Shown here in pieces: positions 10,970 through 20,849 of a DNA stretch of 64,000 nucleotides. This DNA is from Pseudoips prasinana. Its lineage: Eukaryota; Arthropoda; Insecta; Lepidoptera; Nolidae. The stretch covers positions 26,652,948-26,716,947 of the forward strand of contig OX621236.1 in the NCBI GenBank assembly GCA_951640165.1, given 5' to 3'. Numbering within the stretch: position 1 is the first letter of the stretch; the number at the start of each line of letters is the position of its first letter. A program made the translations under genes and the position numbers. The notes beneath the pieces are model-generated. The model saw only the letters and a program-made list of their open reading frames with translations, had not been told where the DNA came from and made no database searches.

Positions 10970-11415
10970 GACTGACAGATTTTCATACAAACTTACATCC
11001 CCTATTTTACGCCCTTAGGGGTTGGAATTTCCTAAAATCCTGAAATACATATTTTTTATTTAACTGAAGGACCAATAACTAATTTTCTTGCGTTTAACTT
11101 AATAAATGTCACATTTTTCATGCACACTTTCATCCCCTATTTTACGCCCTTAGGGGTGGAATTTCCAAAAATCCTAAAATACATATTTTTTATTTTTAAC
11201 TGAAAGGCCAGATACCAATTTTAATGCCTTTAACTTCAAAAATTACGGATTTTCATACAAACTTTTATCCCCTAATTTACCCCCTTATGGGTTCAATTTC
11301 TAAAAATCCTATCTTATCCCCTACGTTATAAAAGGAATCTATGTGCAATGTTTCAAGGTTCTAACCCTTATAGATCACAAACTTTCGCCCATATAATATT
11401 AGTGTGATATTCGCA
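10970..11415 (+). repeat. Interspersed repeat with three internal ~115-bp units
   Basis: The phrase TTTCATACAAACTT (or close) followed by CATCCCCTATTTTACGCCC, TTAGGGGT and GGAATTTC recurs at about 10,980, 11,115 and 11,250, each followed by AAAATCCTxAAATACATATTTTTTATTT or a shortened version. The end reads CACAAACTTTCGCCCATATAATATTAGTGTGATA, which is the inverted 5' start of the short Helitron-like family. The block may therefore be a larger Helitron-like element on the minus strand carrying an internal tandem array. Confidence 0.6.
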
Positions 11416-11419
11416 CTTA

Positions 11420-12100
11420 GAGGTTAAGCATTAAGGTATTCTGCGATGAAGCCGTTCGCTTCAATTATGTAATCAACATTGTAAAACACCAAATCTGTTT
11501 TACCTTCTCTCCGAACCGAGAAAGACGCACTCCATTTCCACGATCTTAAATATAAATGGATGTGTCGTGATATTTCAAAACTCATTACAATAAATTACGT
11601 TGTCTTAAACATTTTGCTTGTTCCCTTTAAACTCCCCTCTATCTATTTTTGGAGCCCCGTATGTTTTATTTCATAATGAAATTGTGGCTCCATTGAGGAA
11701 CGAAACCGAATTATGCTATATAAAAATAATTTATTAAGTTTTATTTCAAAAGATAACGTCCGTTTTAAGTATACAAATTGCAGTATTGCGTAAATGCTTA
11801 TTATTTATTTAAGGGTGATTAGTTGTACTGCATGGTGGTTTTGCTATATAGTAGAAGAGCACTGAGGTAGTATCGTTGCTACAACCTCGACCACTGTGGA
11901 ACATGTGCAACCAATAATTAATTAATTGATTTGTATTGACACTGGCTTTAGTTGAAAATCAGCGTTGCATTTAACTTAATACATTTAGCATAATGCTAAA
12001 CTAGGGCCATTTAAGCACACATCATCACATCAAATATATACCATCAAATCGATATAATACCTCTAGGTTTAATAGTTAGCCACTAGCCAAAGTAGTTCAT
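11420..12100. other. Intergenic with a probable LINE tail scrap
   Basis: Mostly unrecognised. Around 11,870-12,000 the phrases CTACAACCTCGACCAC and TAGTTGAAAATCAGCGTTGC resemble the LINE 3' sequence at 23,362-23,670 (GGTTGTAGTTGAAAATCAG). Confidence 0.4.
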
Positions 12101-12111
12101 ATATTTTTGAG

Positions 12112-12535
12112 AGAAATGGAAGAGGAAGACCTCGTAGAAAATTCTTTGACCAAATCGGAGACATTCTCAAGAAAGTACCGCAAACCGGCGAGCATGTATG
12201 AAGAATATAATAATAATAATATCTAGGGACAATGTCACACAGATCATCCCAGCCCCAAACTAAGCAAAGCTTGTACTATGGGTACCAGGCGACGATATAC
12301 ATGCTTATATAGATAGATAAATACTTAAATACATAGAAAACATCCATGACTCAGAAACAAATATTCGTGCTCATCACACAAATATTTGCATTTACCGGGA
12401 TTCGAACCCGGACCACCAGCTTCGTAGGCAGGAGGACTACCAACTAGGCTACGGTGACCGTAAACGAGGCAAAAGAGGTGTGCAATCGTCAAATGGAAAT
12501 CTCTGCCTAGCTCTCTGGGACACAGCGTGAGTCTA
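12112..12535 (+). mobile_element. Decayed LINE C-terminus split by a SINE
   Basis: The left part (12,112-12,215) encodes RGRPRRKFFDQIGDIL and the right part (12,465-12,535) encodes VNEAKEVCN then WxxS-type remnants. A second copy of the right part at 58,455-58,560 reads VNEAKEMCKDRDKWKSVV. RGRPR...DQI...V.E....DR..W is typical of the end of RTE-group polyproteins. The SINE at 12,218-12,464 lies between the halves, so the LINE copy is older than the SINE insertion. Confidence 0.6.
12218..12464 (-). mobile_element. tRNA-headed SINE, variant head
   Basis: On the minus strand the head reads GGTCACCGTAGCCTAGTTGG with B-box CCGGGTTCGAATCCCGG, a different tRNA-like head from the common family here. 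The 3' body is related (GTACCCATAGTACAAGC, TTTGCTTAGTTTGGGGCTGG, GTGTGACATTGTCCCTAGATATTATTATTAT). A worn copy of the same variant body is at 49,770-49,940. Confidence 0.8.
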
Positions 12536-12689
12536 TGTATGTGTTTATTTTTTGTTAGTAATTAGGTCACTAATTACTACATTCTTTCGTGTCTGATTAT
12601 ATTACCCACCATTCTTGTATTTTTTTTCTTGTGTCAAAAGTGTTTCATCCGCCTGAAAAGTCTCTGACATGATTTCACGACTGTTGTAG

Positions 12690-12805
12690 GGTAAATATAG
12701 CCCGGTCCGATAGCTTAACGCGCGTTTAACGGCACTGAAATACTCAGAAATTAAGTCACTTTTGCGATCACCCATTTATAGATTAACTTCACCGATAGTT
12801 AATGG
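12690..12805 (-). mobile_element. 5S rRNA-like SINE, small worn fragment
   Basis: Plus-strand blocks GATAGCTTAACG, TCAGAAATTAAGTCACTTTTGCG and ATCACCCATTTATAGA match the 5S-like family but are diverged. Both ends are missing. Confidence 0.45.
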
Positions 12806-13005
12806 ACTGGCGAGAACAAGTGACAAAAATAATTAAACAAGAGATATAATATACATAAAATGTATTTTGTAGAGCTTAAGATAAACTCTTTTGGAATTTA
12901 TTTGAAAACCAAACTACGGCAGAAAATGTGCACTAAATGGCAGAAGAAAATATAGGAAAGAAAATAAGTTACTAACTTACATAGTTCCTAGAATACAAAA
13001 TAATA

Positions 13006-15180
13006 ATAATAATAATATCTTTATTCGCTTCAGATATGGTCACAAAGATGGTAAGTACATTGTTTTGTAGGTTCCGACATCTACCCTTAGTGGGCATGCG
13101 AATATTAAGGGACTTAGGTACTATTACATGTTATAGTATTAAAGTAAATTAAAAACTAAAATTATCACACAATTAAATAAATGATACAACACAATAATAA
13201 TTAGTTATTTTTAGTACAACTTCTTAAAAACCTAATAATAAAATTTCTTAATGGTAAAAGTTCTTAATAATAAAAGTATAAATAAATTTAGTTTGTCTTG
13301 CGGCTTAGAAACTCATTTAGTGTATAGAAACATTCATGAATCAACCATTCTTTTAATTTAATCTTAAATAGCCGTAAGGGTAATTCTCTAAAAGTTTTGG
13401 GAATGTGGTTGTAAACCTTTATTGCCATACTGTGGCTGTTTTTATAATGTAAAGTAGTTCTGCACCACTCTACTCTTAATTTTGTTGGATCCCTTTTAAG
13501 AAATCTGCTATCGTCGCTTGCCTTGGAAAATAAGTACGCGTGGTTTCTGACAAACATAGAAACTTCAAGTATATACATAGATACCAAAGTCAAAATATGC
13601 AATTTCTTAAAAAGAGGCCGGCAGCTGTCAAAAGGACTAGCACCACATATCGCCCTTAAACATTTTTTTTGTACAATGAAAATTTCATTTATATCGCTGG
13701 CATTTCCCCATAGAAGTAAGCTGTATCTAAGAACAGAGCTAACATAACCATAGTAAGCACTCAGCGTTGCATTCTCGTTCGCTGTTTCGCGTAATTGTTT
13801 TAAGGCGTATACGAACCTATTTAATTTTTCTGATAATTTATTTATATGACTTCGCCAGGTGCATTTTTCATCTAAAGTTATACCTAGAAATCGTATTTTA
13901 TTGTCTTTTTCAATTGTTTCCCCGTTTAAAGATAGATGTATCTGTTTTGGTTTTAATTTATAGTTACTGAACTGCACAAATTTAGTTTTCGATACATTTA
14001 CGCTAAGTTTATTTTCTGTGAGCCATTGAAAAATATTATCTAGTGCTACTGTAACTGTAGCTTCGTGATTCGAGGTATTATCCGGAATTATTACTGAGAT
14101 ATCGTCCGCAAATAGTACGCATTTCTGAGTTGTTACTGTAGGCAAGTCATTTATGTACAAAAGAAATAGGAGAGGACCGAGGATACTGCCCTGTGGCACT
14201 CCAGATCTGTTGTAATCATAAGGACATCTATAACAAGTTGAGACAAGTTCTTCATTTATACGAGATATTTCTACGCATTGTCTTCTGTCATATAAATAAC
14301 TTTTTAACCAGCTATGGGCAGGCCCTCTTATACCGTAACGCTCACACTTATTTAGCAAGATTTGATGGTCTACAAGGTCAAAAGCTTTACTCATATCAAG
14401 AAAGACAACCGTAACTGATTTCTTTTTGTCTATGTTTTCTGTGATTGTTCGAATAAGAGGGTAAGCGGCTAATGTTGTTGATTTGCCCTTTTGAAAACCA
14501 TTTTGTTCATTATTAATAATATTGTATTTATTGAGAAATTGAATGAGTCTACTGTGCATTATTTTTTCGTATATCTTGGAAAATATGGGGATGAGAGTGA
14601 TTGGCCTGTAATTATTTAGATCTGATTTGCTACCTTTTTTGTGCAACGGTTTGATGATACTAAATTTAAGCTTATCTGGAAATATTCCTTCACTTAGGGA
14701 CATGTTGATTAGATGACAGAGTATTAATGATATTGTTGAAGCACATGCTTTCAGTATATAGGTGGATATCTCGTCATAACCAACAGACCTCTTATTATTT
14801 AAGCTTTGAATTACCCGATGAATTTCAGATTCAGTGCATAGACGTAAGAACAAGCTAGAAATGTTTGCATCTGGAGGTAAATGTCTATTGCCTACAAAAT
14901 TAATCGTATTTGGTTTATTTGAAACTGAAATAAAAAAATCATTAAACGTTTTGGCAATCTCATAGGGTTCATTTATGGTTAAGTTATTATGGTTGACAAT
15001 AGAGTTGATTTGTTCAAATGTTCTAATAGAATCTGATCTATTTTTAATTATTTCCCATGTTGCCCTGTTTTTATTTTTTGAGTTAGCTACATACCAATAG
15101 TTAGTAATTCTTTTTGAGTTTAAAATGCACTTTTTTAAAATTTTATTATATTTATTATAATACAATACAATACAATGTAA
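13006..15180 (-). mobile_element. LINE of the jockey/CR1/L2/Daphne group, 5'-truncated
   Basis: The element runs right to left. It has one long reverse-transcriptase frame, a short 3' UTR (13,287 down to about 13,030) with a candidate polyadenylation signal AATAAA, and a (TTA)n tail at about 13,006-13,018. There is no endonuclease domain, so it is a typical 5'-truncated insertion starting near 15,165-15,180 in ATACAATACAATACAATG. The 7-base AATACAA occurs at both edges and could be a target duplication, but that region is itself repetitive. The Ty3/gypsy element begins only about 55 bp to the right. Confidence 0.85.
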
Positions 15181-15183
15181 CAA
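13288..15183 (-). CDS. LINE reverse transcriptase (partial, frame open)
   Basis: The open frame is 631 residues. The first codon is TTG, so the real start lies in the missing 5' part and the extreme N-terminus here may be flanking sequence. RT motifs are in order: YRPITLIPIFSKIYEKI, NGFQKGKSTT, FLDMSKAFDLVDH, RSGVPQGSILGPLLFLLYINDLP, the catalytic FADD (aspartates about residues 360-361), NKLSVNVSKTKFVQF and IRFLGITLD. A post-RT region ends with YNHIPKTFRELPLRLFKIKLKEWL. Family knowledge: this enzyme copies its RNA into a nicked target site. No RNase H or endonuclease domain is seen. The absence of internal stops over 1.9 kb suggests a fairly young copy. Without the endonuclease it should not mobilise itself. 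Confidence 0.8.
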   Translation of the reverse strand: MLHCIVLYYNKYNKILKKCILNSKRITNYWYVANSKNKNRATWEIIKNRSDSIRTFEQINSIVNHNNLTINEPYEIAKTFNDFFISVSNKPNTINFVGNRHLPPDANISSLFLRLCTESEIHRVIQSLNNKRSVGYDEISTYILKACASTISLILCHLINMSLSEGIFPDKLKFSIIKPLHKKGSKSDLNNYRPITLIPIFSKIYEKIMHSRLIQFLNKYNIINNEQNGFQKGKSTTLAAYPLIRTITENIDKKKSVTVVFLDMSKAFDLVDHQILLNKCERYGIRGPAHSWLKSYLYDRRQCVEISRINEELVSTCYRCPYDYNRSGVPQGSILGPLLFLLYINDLPTVTTQKCVLFADDISVIIPDNTSNHEATVTVALDNIFQWLTENKLSVNVSKTKFVQFSNYKLKPKQIHLSLNGETIEKDNKIRFLGITLDEKCTWRSHINKLSEKLNRFVYALKQLRETANENATLSAYYGYVSSVLRYSLLLWGNASDINEIFIVQKKCLRAICGASPFDSCRPLFKKLHILTLVSMYILEVSMFVRNHAYLFSKASDDSRFLKRDPTKLRVEWCRTTLHYKNSHSMAIKVYNHIPKTFRELPLRLFKIKLKEWLIHECFYTLNEFLSRKTN

Positions 15184-15232
15184 GACAGGTACTTAACTGT
15201 GGAACTTATCCGTTCGTATATTTTTAAGGTAA

Positions 15233-15237
15233 CAATG
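15233..15237. repeat. Target site duplication CAATG (left)
   Basis: CAATG lies immediately outside the left LTR and is repeated immediately outside the right LTR at 19,921-19,925. This 5-bp duplication matches LTR-retrotransposon integrases and fixes the element ends. Confidence 0.9.
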
Positions 15238-15377
15238 TGAGAAATATGTGCCTATACACTTGAGGTAGGTATGGGAGTAGCCGAGCGCAGTAAAACACGT
15301 GTGTTCCGTACTTGGTTTAATCCGTGACTGTTCGTACAAAATAAAAATGCGGATACCTACATACTACATATATCACA
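15238..15377 (-). repeat. 3' LTR, 140 bp
   Basis: In element orientation it begins TGTGATATATGTAG and ends TTTCTCA, with the canonical TG...CA. It is identical to the LTR at 19,781-19,920. Because the element is on the minus strand, this left copy is the 3' LTR. Confidence 0.95.
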
Positions 15378-15388
15378 CCTCCACCCTT
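15378..15388 (-). other. Polypurine tract
   Basis: In element orientation AAGGGTGGAGG directly abuts the 3' LTR. Purine runs here prime plus-strand DNA synthesis in LTR retrotransposons. The position is exact and the function is inferred from family knowledge. Confidence 0.8.
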
Positions 15389-15500
15389 ATTTACTAATAC
15401 ACTTAACTAATTTTCACAATCATTCCTAATTTAATAAATCTAAATTGGTAAATACATTGATTGGTTCAATAGGTGGAAAACACAAAATAGCTTACTATTT

Positions 15501-18500
15501 TTAATCAATTTCTAGCCCGTATCTACGCACGGGGTTCCTCACTCTCTTGGGATGGCTCACCGGTGGCTCGGTGGAAACTTCCGCGCTAGGTTTCTCTTCG
15601 TTGCATTCTGCATTCGGAACCTCAATTATGGTGTCATCGCTTCCTTGTCCCCGCGGACTCACCACGCACGGACCAGGCTCCGCCACTTTCTGCCCAGGGG
15701 GCTTCGAGACAGAATCAGAAACCACGATTGGGCTAGCCAGCGAAGGAATAGCTTGTTCAGTAGATGTCGATAACCCGTAACTACTTCGCCTTTTTTTTAT
15801 TTGATCTACGTGCCGTTTTAGGAATGGACCACCCTCCCTGCCAATAACATAATTACGGGAACCCAATCTTTCGCTTACCGTACCATCTAGCCACTTCTTC
15901 CCTGTAAAATCCCGCGCCCATACCGTGTCCCCTACATTGAATTGCCTATCTATACCTCCTGCATTATACACCTGCTTACGTTGCGCTTCCAATACTTTAG
16001 TTTCCACCTGCCTATCTTCCCTTAACAAGTCTAACCTAGTCCTTAAACTTCTTCGCTGTAACAAAACGGCTGGGGATACACCAGTAGTACTGTGTTCCAC
16101 ATTTCTATAAGCCATGAGATATGTTTGCAATGCCTCATCTAATTCGATTCCGTCTCTGATTGATTTTTTAATAGCACGTTTGCAAAGTTTGACCGCGTTT
16201 TCGGCAGCCCCGTTAGAAGAGGGATGATAGACTGGCGTGAAAGTTATTTTGATACCGTTGTTAACCATAAATTCCTGATACTCCCTGCTTGTAAACGGTG
16301 GACCATTATCAGAAACTACTTCTTTAGGTAATCCAAAACGCGCAAAAGTAGCGCGCAATACTTTTACCACTGCACCAGCGGTGGTCCGGGGCATTAAAAA
16401 TACTTCTAGCCATTTACTTGTGGAGTCGACCAGTACTAAAAATGTATTACCTTGAAAAGGTCCCAAAAAGTCAATATGTAATCGCGACCACGGCTCCGTG
16501 ATGTGGGGCCACGGCTGTGGAGGCGCTTTTGGTGGTGCCGTTGCCTCTAGACAACACGTCACGCACTGCTTACAAGTATTTTCGATATCCTGATCAATAC
16601 CGGGCCACCATACTATTCCGCGCGCTAAGCTTTTCATTTTAACTATACCTAAATGTCCTATGTGTAATTCCCGTAACACAGCTTCCCGTAGTACACTTGG
16701 TATAACTAAGCGGTAACCCCATACTATGCAGCCCCTATCTAAATAAAGTTCGTTGCGCCTGGTAAAATAACCTTTCAAGTCATCATCCTTACAACAACTA
16801 GGCCAACCCGTTTTAATAAAATTTAAAATTTTACTTAATGTGTAGTCTTTAATCATTTTTTCCTGTACCTCTTGTCTAGTAATAGGTAAAAAATGTTGAA
16901 TAAAATTTAAATATGTACACTCTTCATTTAATTGTTTTTCCTTGACCACTGGTACCGGCAACCGTGACAAGGCATCTGCCGCATTCTTATGGCTAGGTAC
17001 ATATTCTATATTATAATCGTACCCGGCGAGAATGACTGCCCAACGTTGCATTCTACTAGCGGCCATTACGGGTATACCCGTTTTATCCCCAAATATAGTT
17101 ACTAAAGGTTTGTGATCCGTCTTTAATATAAATTTTCTACCATACAGATATTGGTGAAATTTCCTAACTCCATAAATTATAGCCAATGCTTCGCGTTCAA
17201 TTTGTGAATAAGATCTTTCAGCCGTATTAAGTACCCGTGACGCGTAAGCCACTGGACGCTCGTTTCCTCCCGGAAAGACATGCGAAATGACGGCGCCCAC
17301 TCCCACACTACTCGCGTCAGTTGTCAATACCAGCGGCAACTCTGACGAGTAATGTGCTAACACCTCACTCGATATCAATAAACGCTTCACTTCATTGAAC
17401 GCTGTCCCACATTCAACACCCCATTCATATTTAGCGTCTTTTCTTAATAATCTATATAATGGGGCTAAAATAGTACTTATGTTCGGTATAAACTTTGCAT
17501 AGTACATCACTAGACCTAAAAATGACCGTAATTCGGTAATATTCGTAGGGGTAGGTGTGTCTTTAATAGTGTTAATTTTCTCTGGACACGTATGCACCCC
17601 TTGTTTATTAATCACAAAACCTAAATAAGTTACAGAGTCTGCAAAAAATGTACATTTTTCTTTTTTTACTTTCAAGCCGTATTTCCGCAATCTCTCGAAA
17701 ACCTCATGAAGGGTGGCTAAATGAGACCTACTATCTACCCCCGTAATAATTAAATCATCGAGAAAAACCCCCACACGCGGCATATCAGCAAACAATTGCT
17801 CCAATTTCCGCTGAAATATGCCCGGACTAGAAGCTAATCCATATATTAATCGATTATACCTAAATAACCCCTTGTGCGTGTTTATAACCGTATATACTTT
17901 TGAATCATCCAGCTCAAATTGTGCATAAGCCTGTGATAAATCTAACTTTGTAAACTTTTCCCCACCGTGTAACTTGGTCAGCAGGTCTTCAACTTTTGGC
18001 AAGGGATAGTGGTCCACCTCCAAACATTTATTTAATGTAATTTTAAAATCTGCACATACCCGTATAGTGCCATCTTTTTTCATTACCGGTACTATTGGCG
18101 TGGCCCAGTCCGACGTGGTTACCGGTGTGAGAATTCCGTCCCGTACCATCTGGTTAAGCGCGCGCTCCACGGGCTCGCGCAGCGCGTAGGCGAGCGGTCG
18201 CGCTCGCATAAACACCGGCCGCGCTCCTTCTCGCAGACGGAACCCCACCTTGCCACCGGTGAACCGACCCAAGCCGTCCTCGAATACTTCACAAAATCTG
18301 GAACTGAATTCCTTTAAGTCAAAAAAATTGTTCTCCAAATCCTTTATTTTATACACCTTAAACGTTGACAGTAGTATACCTAACTCGGCGAGCCAACATC
18401 TACCTAACAAATTATCTTTTCCATTTCTTAATACATACAGATCTAAAAATTTTGTTGTGCTTTTATACCTCACTTCAACCTTTATCTTTCCTACGGGTGA

Positions 18501-19658
18501 CACTATTTCACCAGTATAGTAGCGTAATTCTAACTTACTTGGAATTAACTTACAATGAGCAAACAAGTTTTTAAAACATTCGTAACTTATACACGATATA
18601 GCACTGCCGGTGTCAATTTCCATGTTTAACAATTTATTTTCAACGTAAACATCAATGGTGTATGGTCCAATCATACTCGATTGCGAACTACTTAAAGAGT
18701 GATTATTTATTAATAAACAATTTACCTCGTCACTATCACTGTCCACATTGTCCATACTTAATGCGTTCTCTTCCATATTGTGCAATGATGCCGTATGCCG
18801 CAACTTCGGACACATTTTTTTTAAATGTCCTTCACGATTACATATTCTACACACGTAAATTTTAAATTTGCAGCCGCTTTCCTGATGAGCACCGCCGCAT
18901 ACTTTACACGATTCCTTCTTATAAAATTCCGTACGACCCGCATTCATCTGGCGTTTCTCGCTGCCCGCTCCGCCTGTTCCGCTTGGACGCCCGCCGAATG
19001 GTGAATCACGCGGCGCTCGCGTGGTGTCGCCGGGACTCCCGCGTTGGCCGCCTCCTTTCCCCTTTTTATTCCGTTCCATGTAATGCACGGCTAGATTTGC
19101 ACTTGGTATACTGTCACCACTGCTCTTGCCCCGGGTACAGTCTTCTACCAACGCTGCATTCGCCTCCGCTGCTTCCATGGACACCGCGATGGTGTAGGCC
19201 CTTTCAAACGTGATCGTATCCTCCTCTGTAAATAATTTCTGGCGTATATCATCGTTCACGAGTCCACACACGAATTGATCCCGCAGATTCTCGGCTAAAC
19301 TATCAAACCCACAATTTTTGCTCATTTTTTTTAATTCCGCCGCATACGTAGATATATTTTCGTCTTTTTTCTGTATACGCTGTCGAAATTTAAACCGCTC
19401 CGCTAACTGACTGGGTTTAGGATTCAAATGACTCTTCATAAGTGATATCAAGTCATCGTACGTTTTGGTCGCCGGTTTATCTGGTGTGCATAAATTAACC
19501 ATGAGATCGTACGCGTCACTGCCGATCACCGTAATCAATGTAGCCACTCGTAACTGTTCCTTCACCGCGTTAGCCACAAAATATTGCTCCAAACGATCGA
19601 CGTACGTTTCCCAATTGTCCTTGTGAAGGTCGAACGGAGCTATTTTGCCGATAGCCAT
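15501..19658 (-). CDS. Gag-Pol polyprotein of Ty3/gypsy element
   Basis: 1,385 residues from the first ATG at 19,658. The frame stays open 4 codons further upstream, but only from a GTG. Counted from that ATG: two CCHC zinc knuckles at about 251-283 (CX2CX3HX4C, then CX2CX4HX4C); protease DTGSA with D about 349; RT motifs including WATPIVPVMKKDGTIRVCADF, KLDLSQAYAQFEL and FLDD with aspartates about 634-635; RNase H TTDASSVGVGAV with D about 781; integrase HHCC from H about 999; and core D1063, D1117, E1153, giving the classic D-x35-E. A GPF-type module (EGGPFLKRHVDQI) follows at the C-terminus; no chromodomain was seen. All catalytic residues checked are present. Gag and Pol are fused in one frame, so no frameshift is needed. 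The product would form intracellular particles and integrate the cDNA. Confidence 0.95.
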   Translation of the reverse strand: MAIGKIAPFDLHKDNWETYVDRLEQYFVANAVKEQLRVATLITVIGSDAYDLMVNLCTPDKPATKTYDDLISLMKSHLNPKPSQLAERFKFRQRIQKKDENISTYAAELKKMSKNCGFDSLAENLRDQFVCGLVNDDIRQKLFTEEDTITFERAYTIAVSMEAAEANAALVEDCTRGKSSGDSIPSANLAVHYMERNKKGKGGGQRGSPGDTTRAPRDSPFGGRPSGTGGAGSEKRQMNAGRTEFYKKESCKVCGGAHQESGCKFKIYVCRICNREGHLKKMCPKLRHTASLHNMEENALSMDNVDSDSDEVNCLLINNHSLSSSQSSMIGPYTIDVYVENKLLNMEIDTGSAISCISYECFKNLFAHCKLIPSKLELRYYTGEIVSPVGKIKVEVRYKSTTKFLDLYVLRNGKDNLLGRCWLAELGILLSTFKVYKIKDLENNFFDLKEFSSRFCEVFEDGLGRFTGGKVGFRLREGARPVFMRARPLAYALREPVERALNQMVRDGILTPVTTSDWATPIVPVMKKDGTIRVCADFKITLNKCLEVDHYPLPKVEDLLTKLHGGEKFTKLDLSQAYAQFELDDSKVYTVINTHKGLFRYNRLIYGLASSPGIFQRKLEQLFADMPRVGVFLDDLIITGVDSRSHLATLHEVFERLRKYGLKVKKEKCTFFADSVTYLGFVINKQGVHTCPEKINTIKDTPTPTNITELRSFLGLVMYYAKFIPNISTILAPLYRLLRKDAKYEWGVECGTAFNEVKRLLISSEVLAHYSSELPLVLTTDASSVGVGAVISHVFPGGNERPVAYASRVLNTAERSYSQIEREALAIIYGVRKFHQYLYGRKFILKTDHKPLVTIFGDKTGIPVMAASRMQRWAVILAGYDYNIEYVPSHKNAADALSRLPVPVVKEKQLNEECTYLNFIQHFLPITRQEVQEKMIKDYTLSKILNFIKTGWPSCCKDDDLKGYFTRRNELYLDRGCIVWGYRLVIPSVLREAVLRELHIGHLGIVKMKSLARGIVWWPGIDQDIENTCKQCVTCCLEATAPPKAPPQPWPHITEPWSRLHIDFLGPFQGNTFLVLVDSTSKWLEVFLMPRTTAGAVVKVLRATFARFGLPKEVVSDNGPPFTSREYQEFMVNNGIKITFTPVYHPSSNGAAENAVKLCKRAIKKSIRDGIELDEALQTYLMAYRNVEHSTTGVSPAVLLQRRSLRTRLDLLREDRQVETKVLEAQRKQVYNAGGIDRQFNVGDTVWARDFTGKKWLDGTVSERLGSRNYVIGREGGPFLKRHVDQIKKRRSSYGLSTSTEQAIPSLASPIVVSDSVSKPPGQKVAEPGPCVVSPRGQGSDDTIIEVPNAECNEEKPSAEVSTEPPVSHPKRVRNPVRRYGLEID

Positions 19659-19762
19659 CTTGCTTGACACTCACTCACTTTTCAACTCGTTTATCTAATA
19701 CCTAATGATAATAATATATTTGAGTTTATTGCTATTATTATTTGCACGCACGAGATCTTTAG

Positions 19763-19780
19763 GTAATTGTTCGTCGCCAC
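19763..19780 (-). other. Candidate primer-binding site
   Basis: Directly downstream of the 5' LTR in element orientation the sequence starts GTGGCGACGAACAATTACC. TGG at or next to the LTR edge is the usual start of a tRNA 3'-end complement. I did not assign the tRNA. Confidence 0.6.
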
Positions 19781-19920
19781 TGAGAAATATGTGCCTATAC
19801 ACTTGAGGTAGGTATGGGAGTAGCCGAGCGCAGTAAAACACGTGTGTTCCGTACTTGGTTTAATCCGTGACTGTTCGTACAAAATAAAAATGCGGATACC
19901 TACATACTACATATATCACA
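19781..19920 (-). repeat. 5' LTR, 140 bp
   Basis: Identical to 15,238-15,377. It should contain the element's promoter and start of transcription. I did not identify a clear TATA box. Confidence 0.95.
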
Positions 19921-19925
19921 CAATG
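19921..19925. repeat. Target site duplication CAATG (right)
   Basis: The partner of the duplication at 15,233-15,237. Confidence 0.9.
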
Positions 19926-20274
19926 CTTGTAAGGAGTGGCAAACTGACACTTAAAGAAAGAAAAACACACACAAGTAGATAAAACTCACTACGAACAGCT
20001 CAGAGTTTTCCACACTAAGTTTCCCAATAATATTGTAACAATAATATTGTAACGGCAAAATTATTTCATCGTTATGTATAATAAATATTGACAGTTCCTA
20101 ATTGGAAAGAAATAATGATACACTCGAGTTCACGCGAGGGGCCAATATTTTTCTTATATTATTAACGTACCTATCTACTGGAAAGGTTCGCGATAATAAG
20201 ATCTGCAGGTAAATTATTGGAGACGACAGCCAAGTGCTTTACAAACGTGATTCGGTACGTATGTATGTACATAC

Positions 20275-20443
20275 CTAATGCAGTACGGGTGGCGCGTGTA
20301 TAGACGTATGTTGGTTAGCGACGCGTCGTGTCACGTCGTGTTGCGTCGGCAAGCGATGGAGACAGCTCACTTCAGCTCAGCGATACCGTTCGCAAACATA
20401 TCGTTTGTTTTCCGACGTACGCGTCCAGTCTAAAACCAAGCAA
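20275..20443 (+). promoter_or_regulatory. Putative promoter and 5' UTR of a host gene
   Basis: CpG-richer than almost everything around it (GGTGGCGCG, GCGACGCGTCG, CACGTCG, GCGTCGGC, GACGTACGCGTCC). It leads into an ATG in good context and a splice donor. Possible initiator-like TCAGT-type sites occur in the stretch. The evidence is composition plus the downstream exon signals, not homology. Confidence 0.4.
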
Positions 20444-20468
20444 AATGGCGTCGGATGATTGTGTACGA
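20444..20468 (+). CDS. Candidate first coding exon, host gene
   Basis: AGCAAAATGGCG gives a good start context. The codons read MASDDCVR plus one base, then the strong donor GAG|GTATGT at 20,469. The exon is 25 coding bases, phase 1. The surrounding sequence is CpG-rich, as expected near a promoter. I could not find a matching acceptor exon with confidence, so the rest of the gene would lie far to the right, probably beyond a large repeat-filled intron or outside the window. No product can be named. It could be a chance ATG next to a chance donor. Confidence 0.35.
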
Positions 20469-20849
20469 GGTATGTCAGCATATTCCAAAATGGTAACCAA
20501 AACCTGTGCTGGCAGAAAAATAAACGTTGGCAATCATAAAAATGTAAAATATTCAGTTTGTTCAGCTTCGGTAAATATTTGTAAAAATATTTAATTGCTT
20601 AAAATACTATGCCGCAATTTTTTCGCAAATACCAATATCGTCTAAAACAATGTTTTGTTTAACGTGGTTGTTTGTTTAGCGGAATGAGAATAGCTCCGTT
20701 TGTTTTGTTTATAAATATTCCCAAGTTCGTTAAAACAAGCAGATGTATGTTTGCACGCAGTGTCTACAAAATGATATAAGTAGACGCTCCTATAATTTTA
20801 TTTGTGAACGTTAAATGATTTAATTGCTTAAATTCATCATCATTATCAT

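Larger units (their letters stand above)
15238..19920 (-). mobile_element. Complete Ty3/gypsy LTR retrotransposon
   Basis: A 4,683-bp element, transcribed right to left. It has 140-bp LTRs identical over their whole length by direct reading, a primer-binding region next to the 5' LTR, a single fused gag-pol frame without stops, a polypurine tract next to the 3' LTR, and a CAATG target duplication on each side. No env-like frame is present. Domain order is gag zinc knuckles, protease, RT, RNase H, integrase, which is the Ty3/gypsy order. The fused frame, two zinc knuckles, small size and short LTRs are reminiscent of the mag lineage first known from silkworm; this is my inference. Identical LTRs and an intact frame imply very recent insertion. 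Confidence 0.95.

Noticed and set aside
15547..19213. Several plus-strand frames of 60-90 residues
   Set aside because: They are antisense shadows of the intact gag-pol frame.
13006..19920. LTR element and LINE as one composite unit
   Set aside because: The LTR element has its own exact CAATG duplication about 55 bp outside the LINE's truncated 5' edge, so these are two separate neighbouring insertions.
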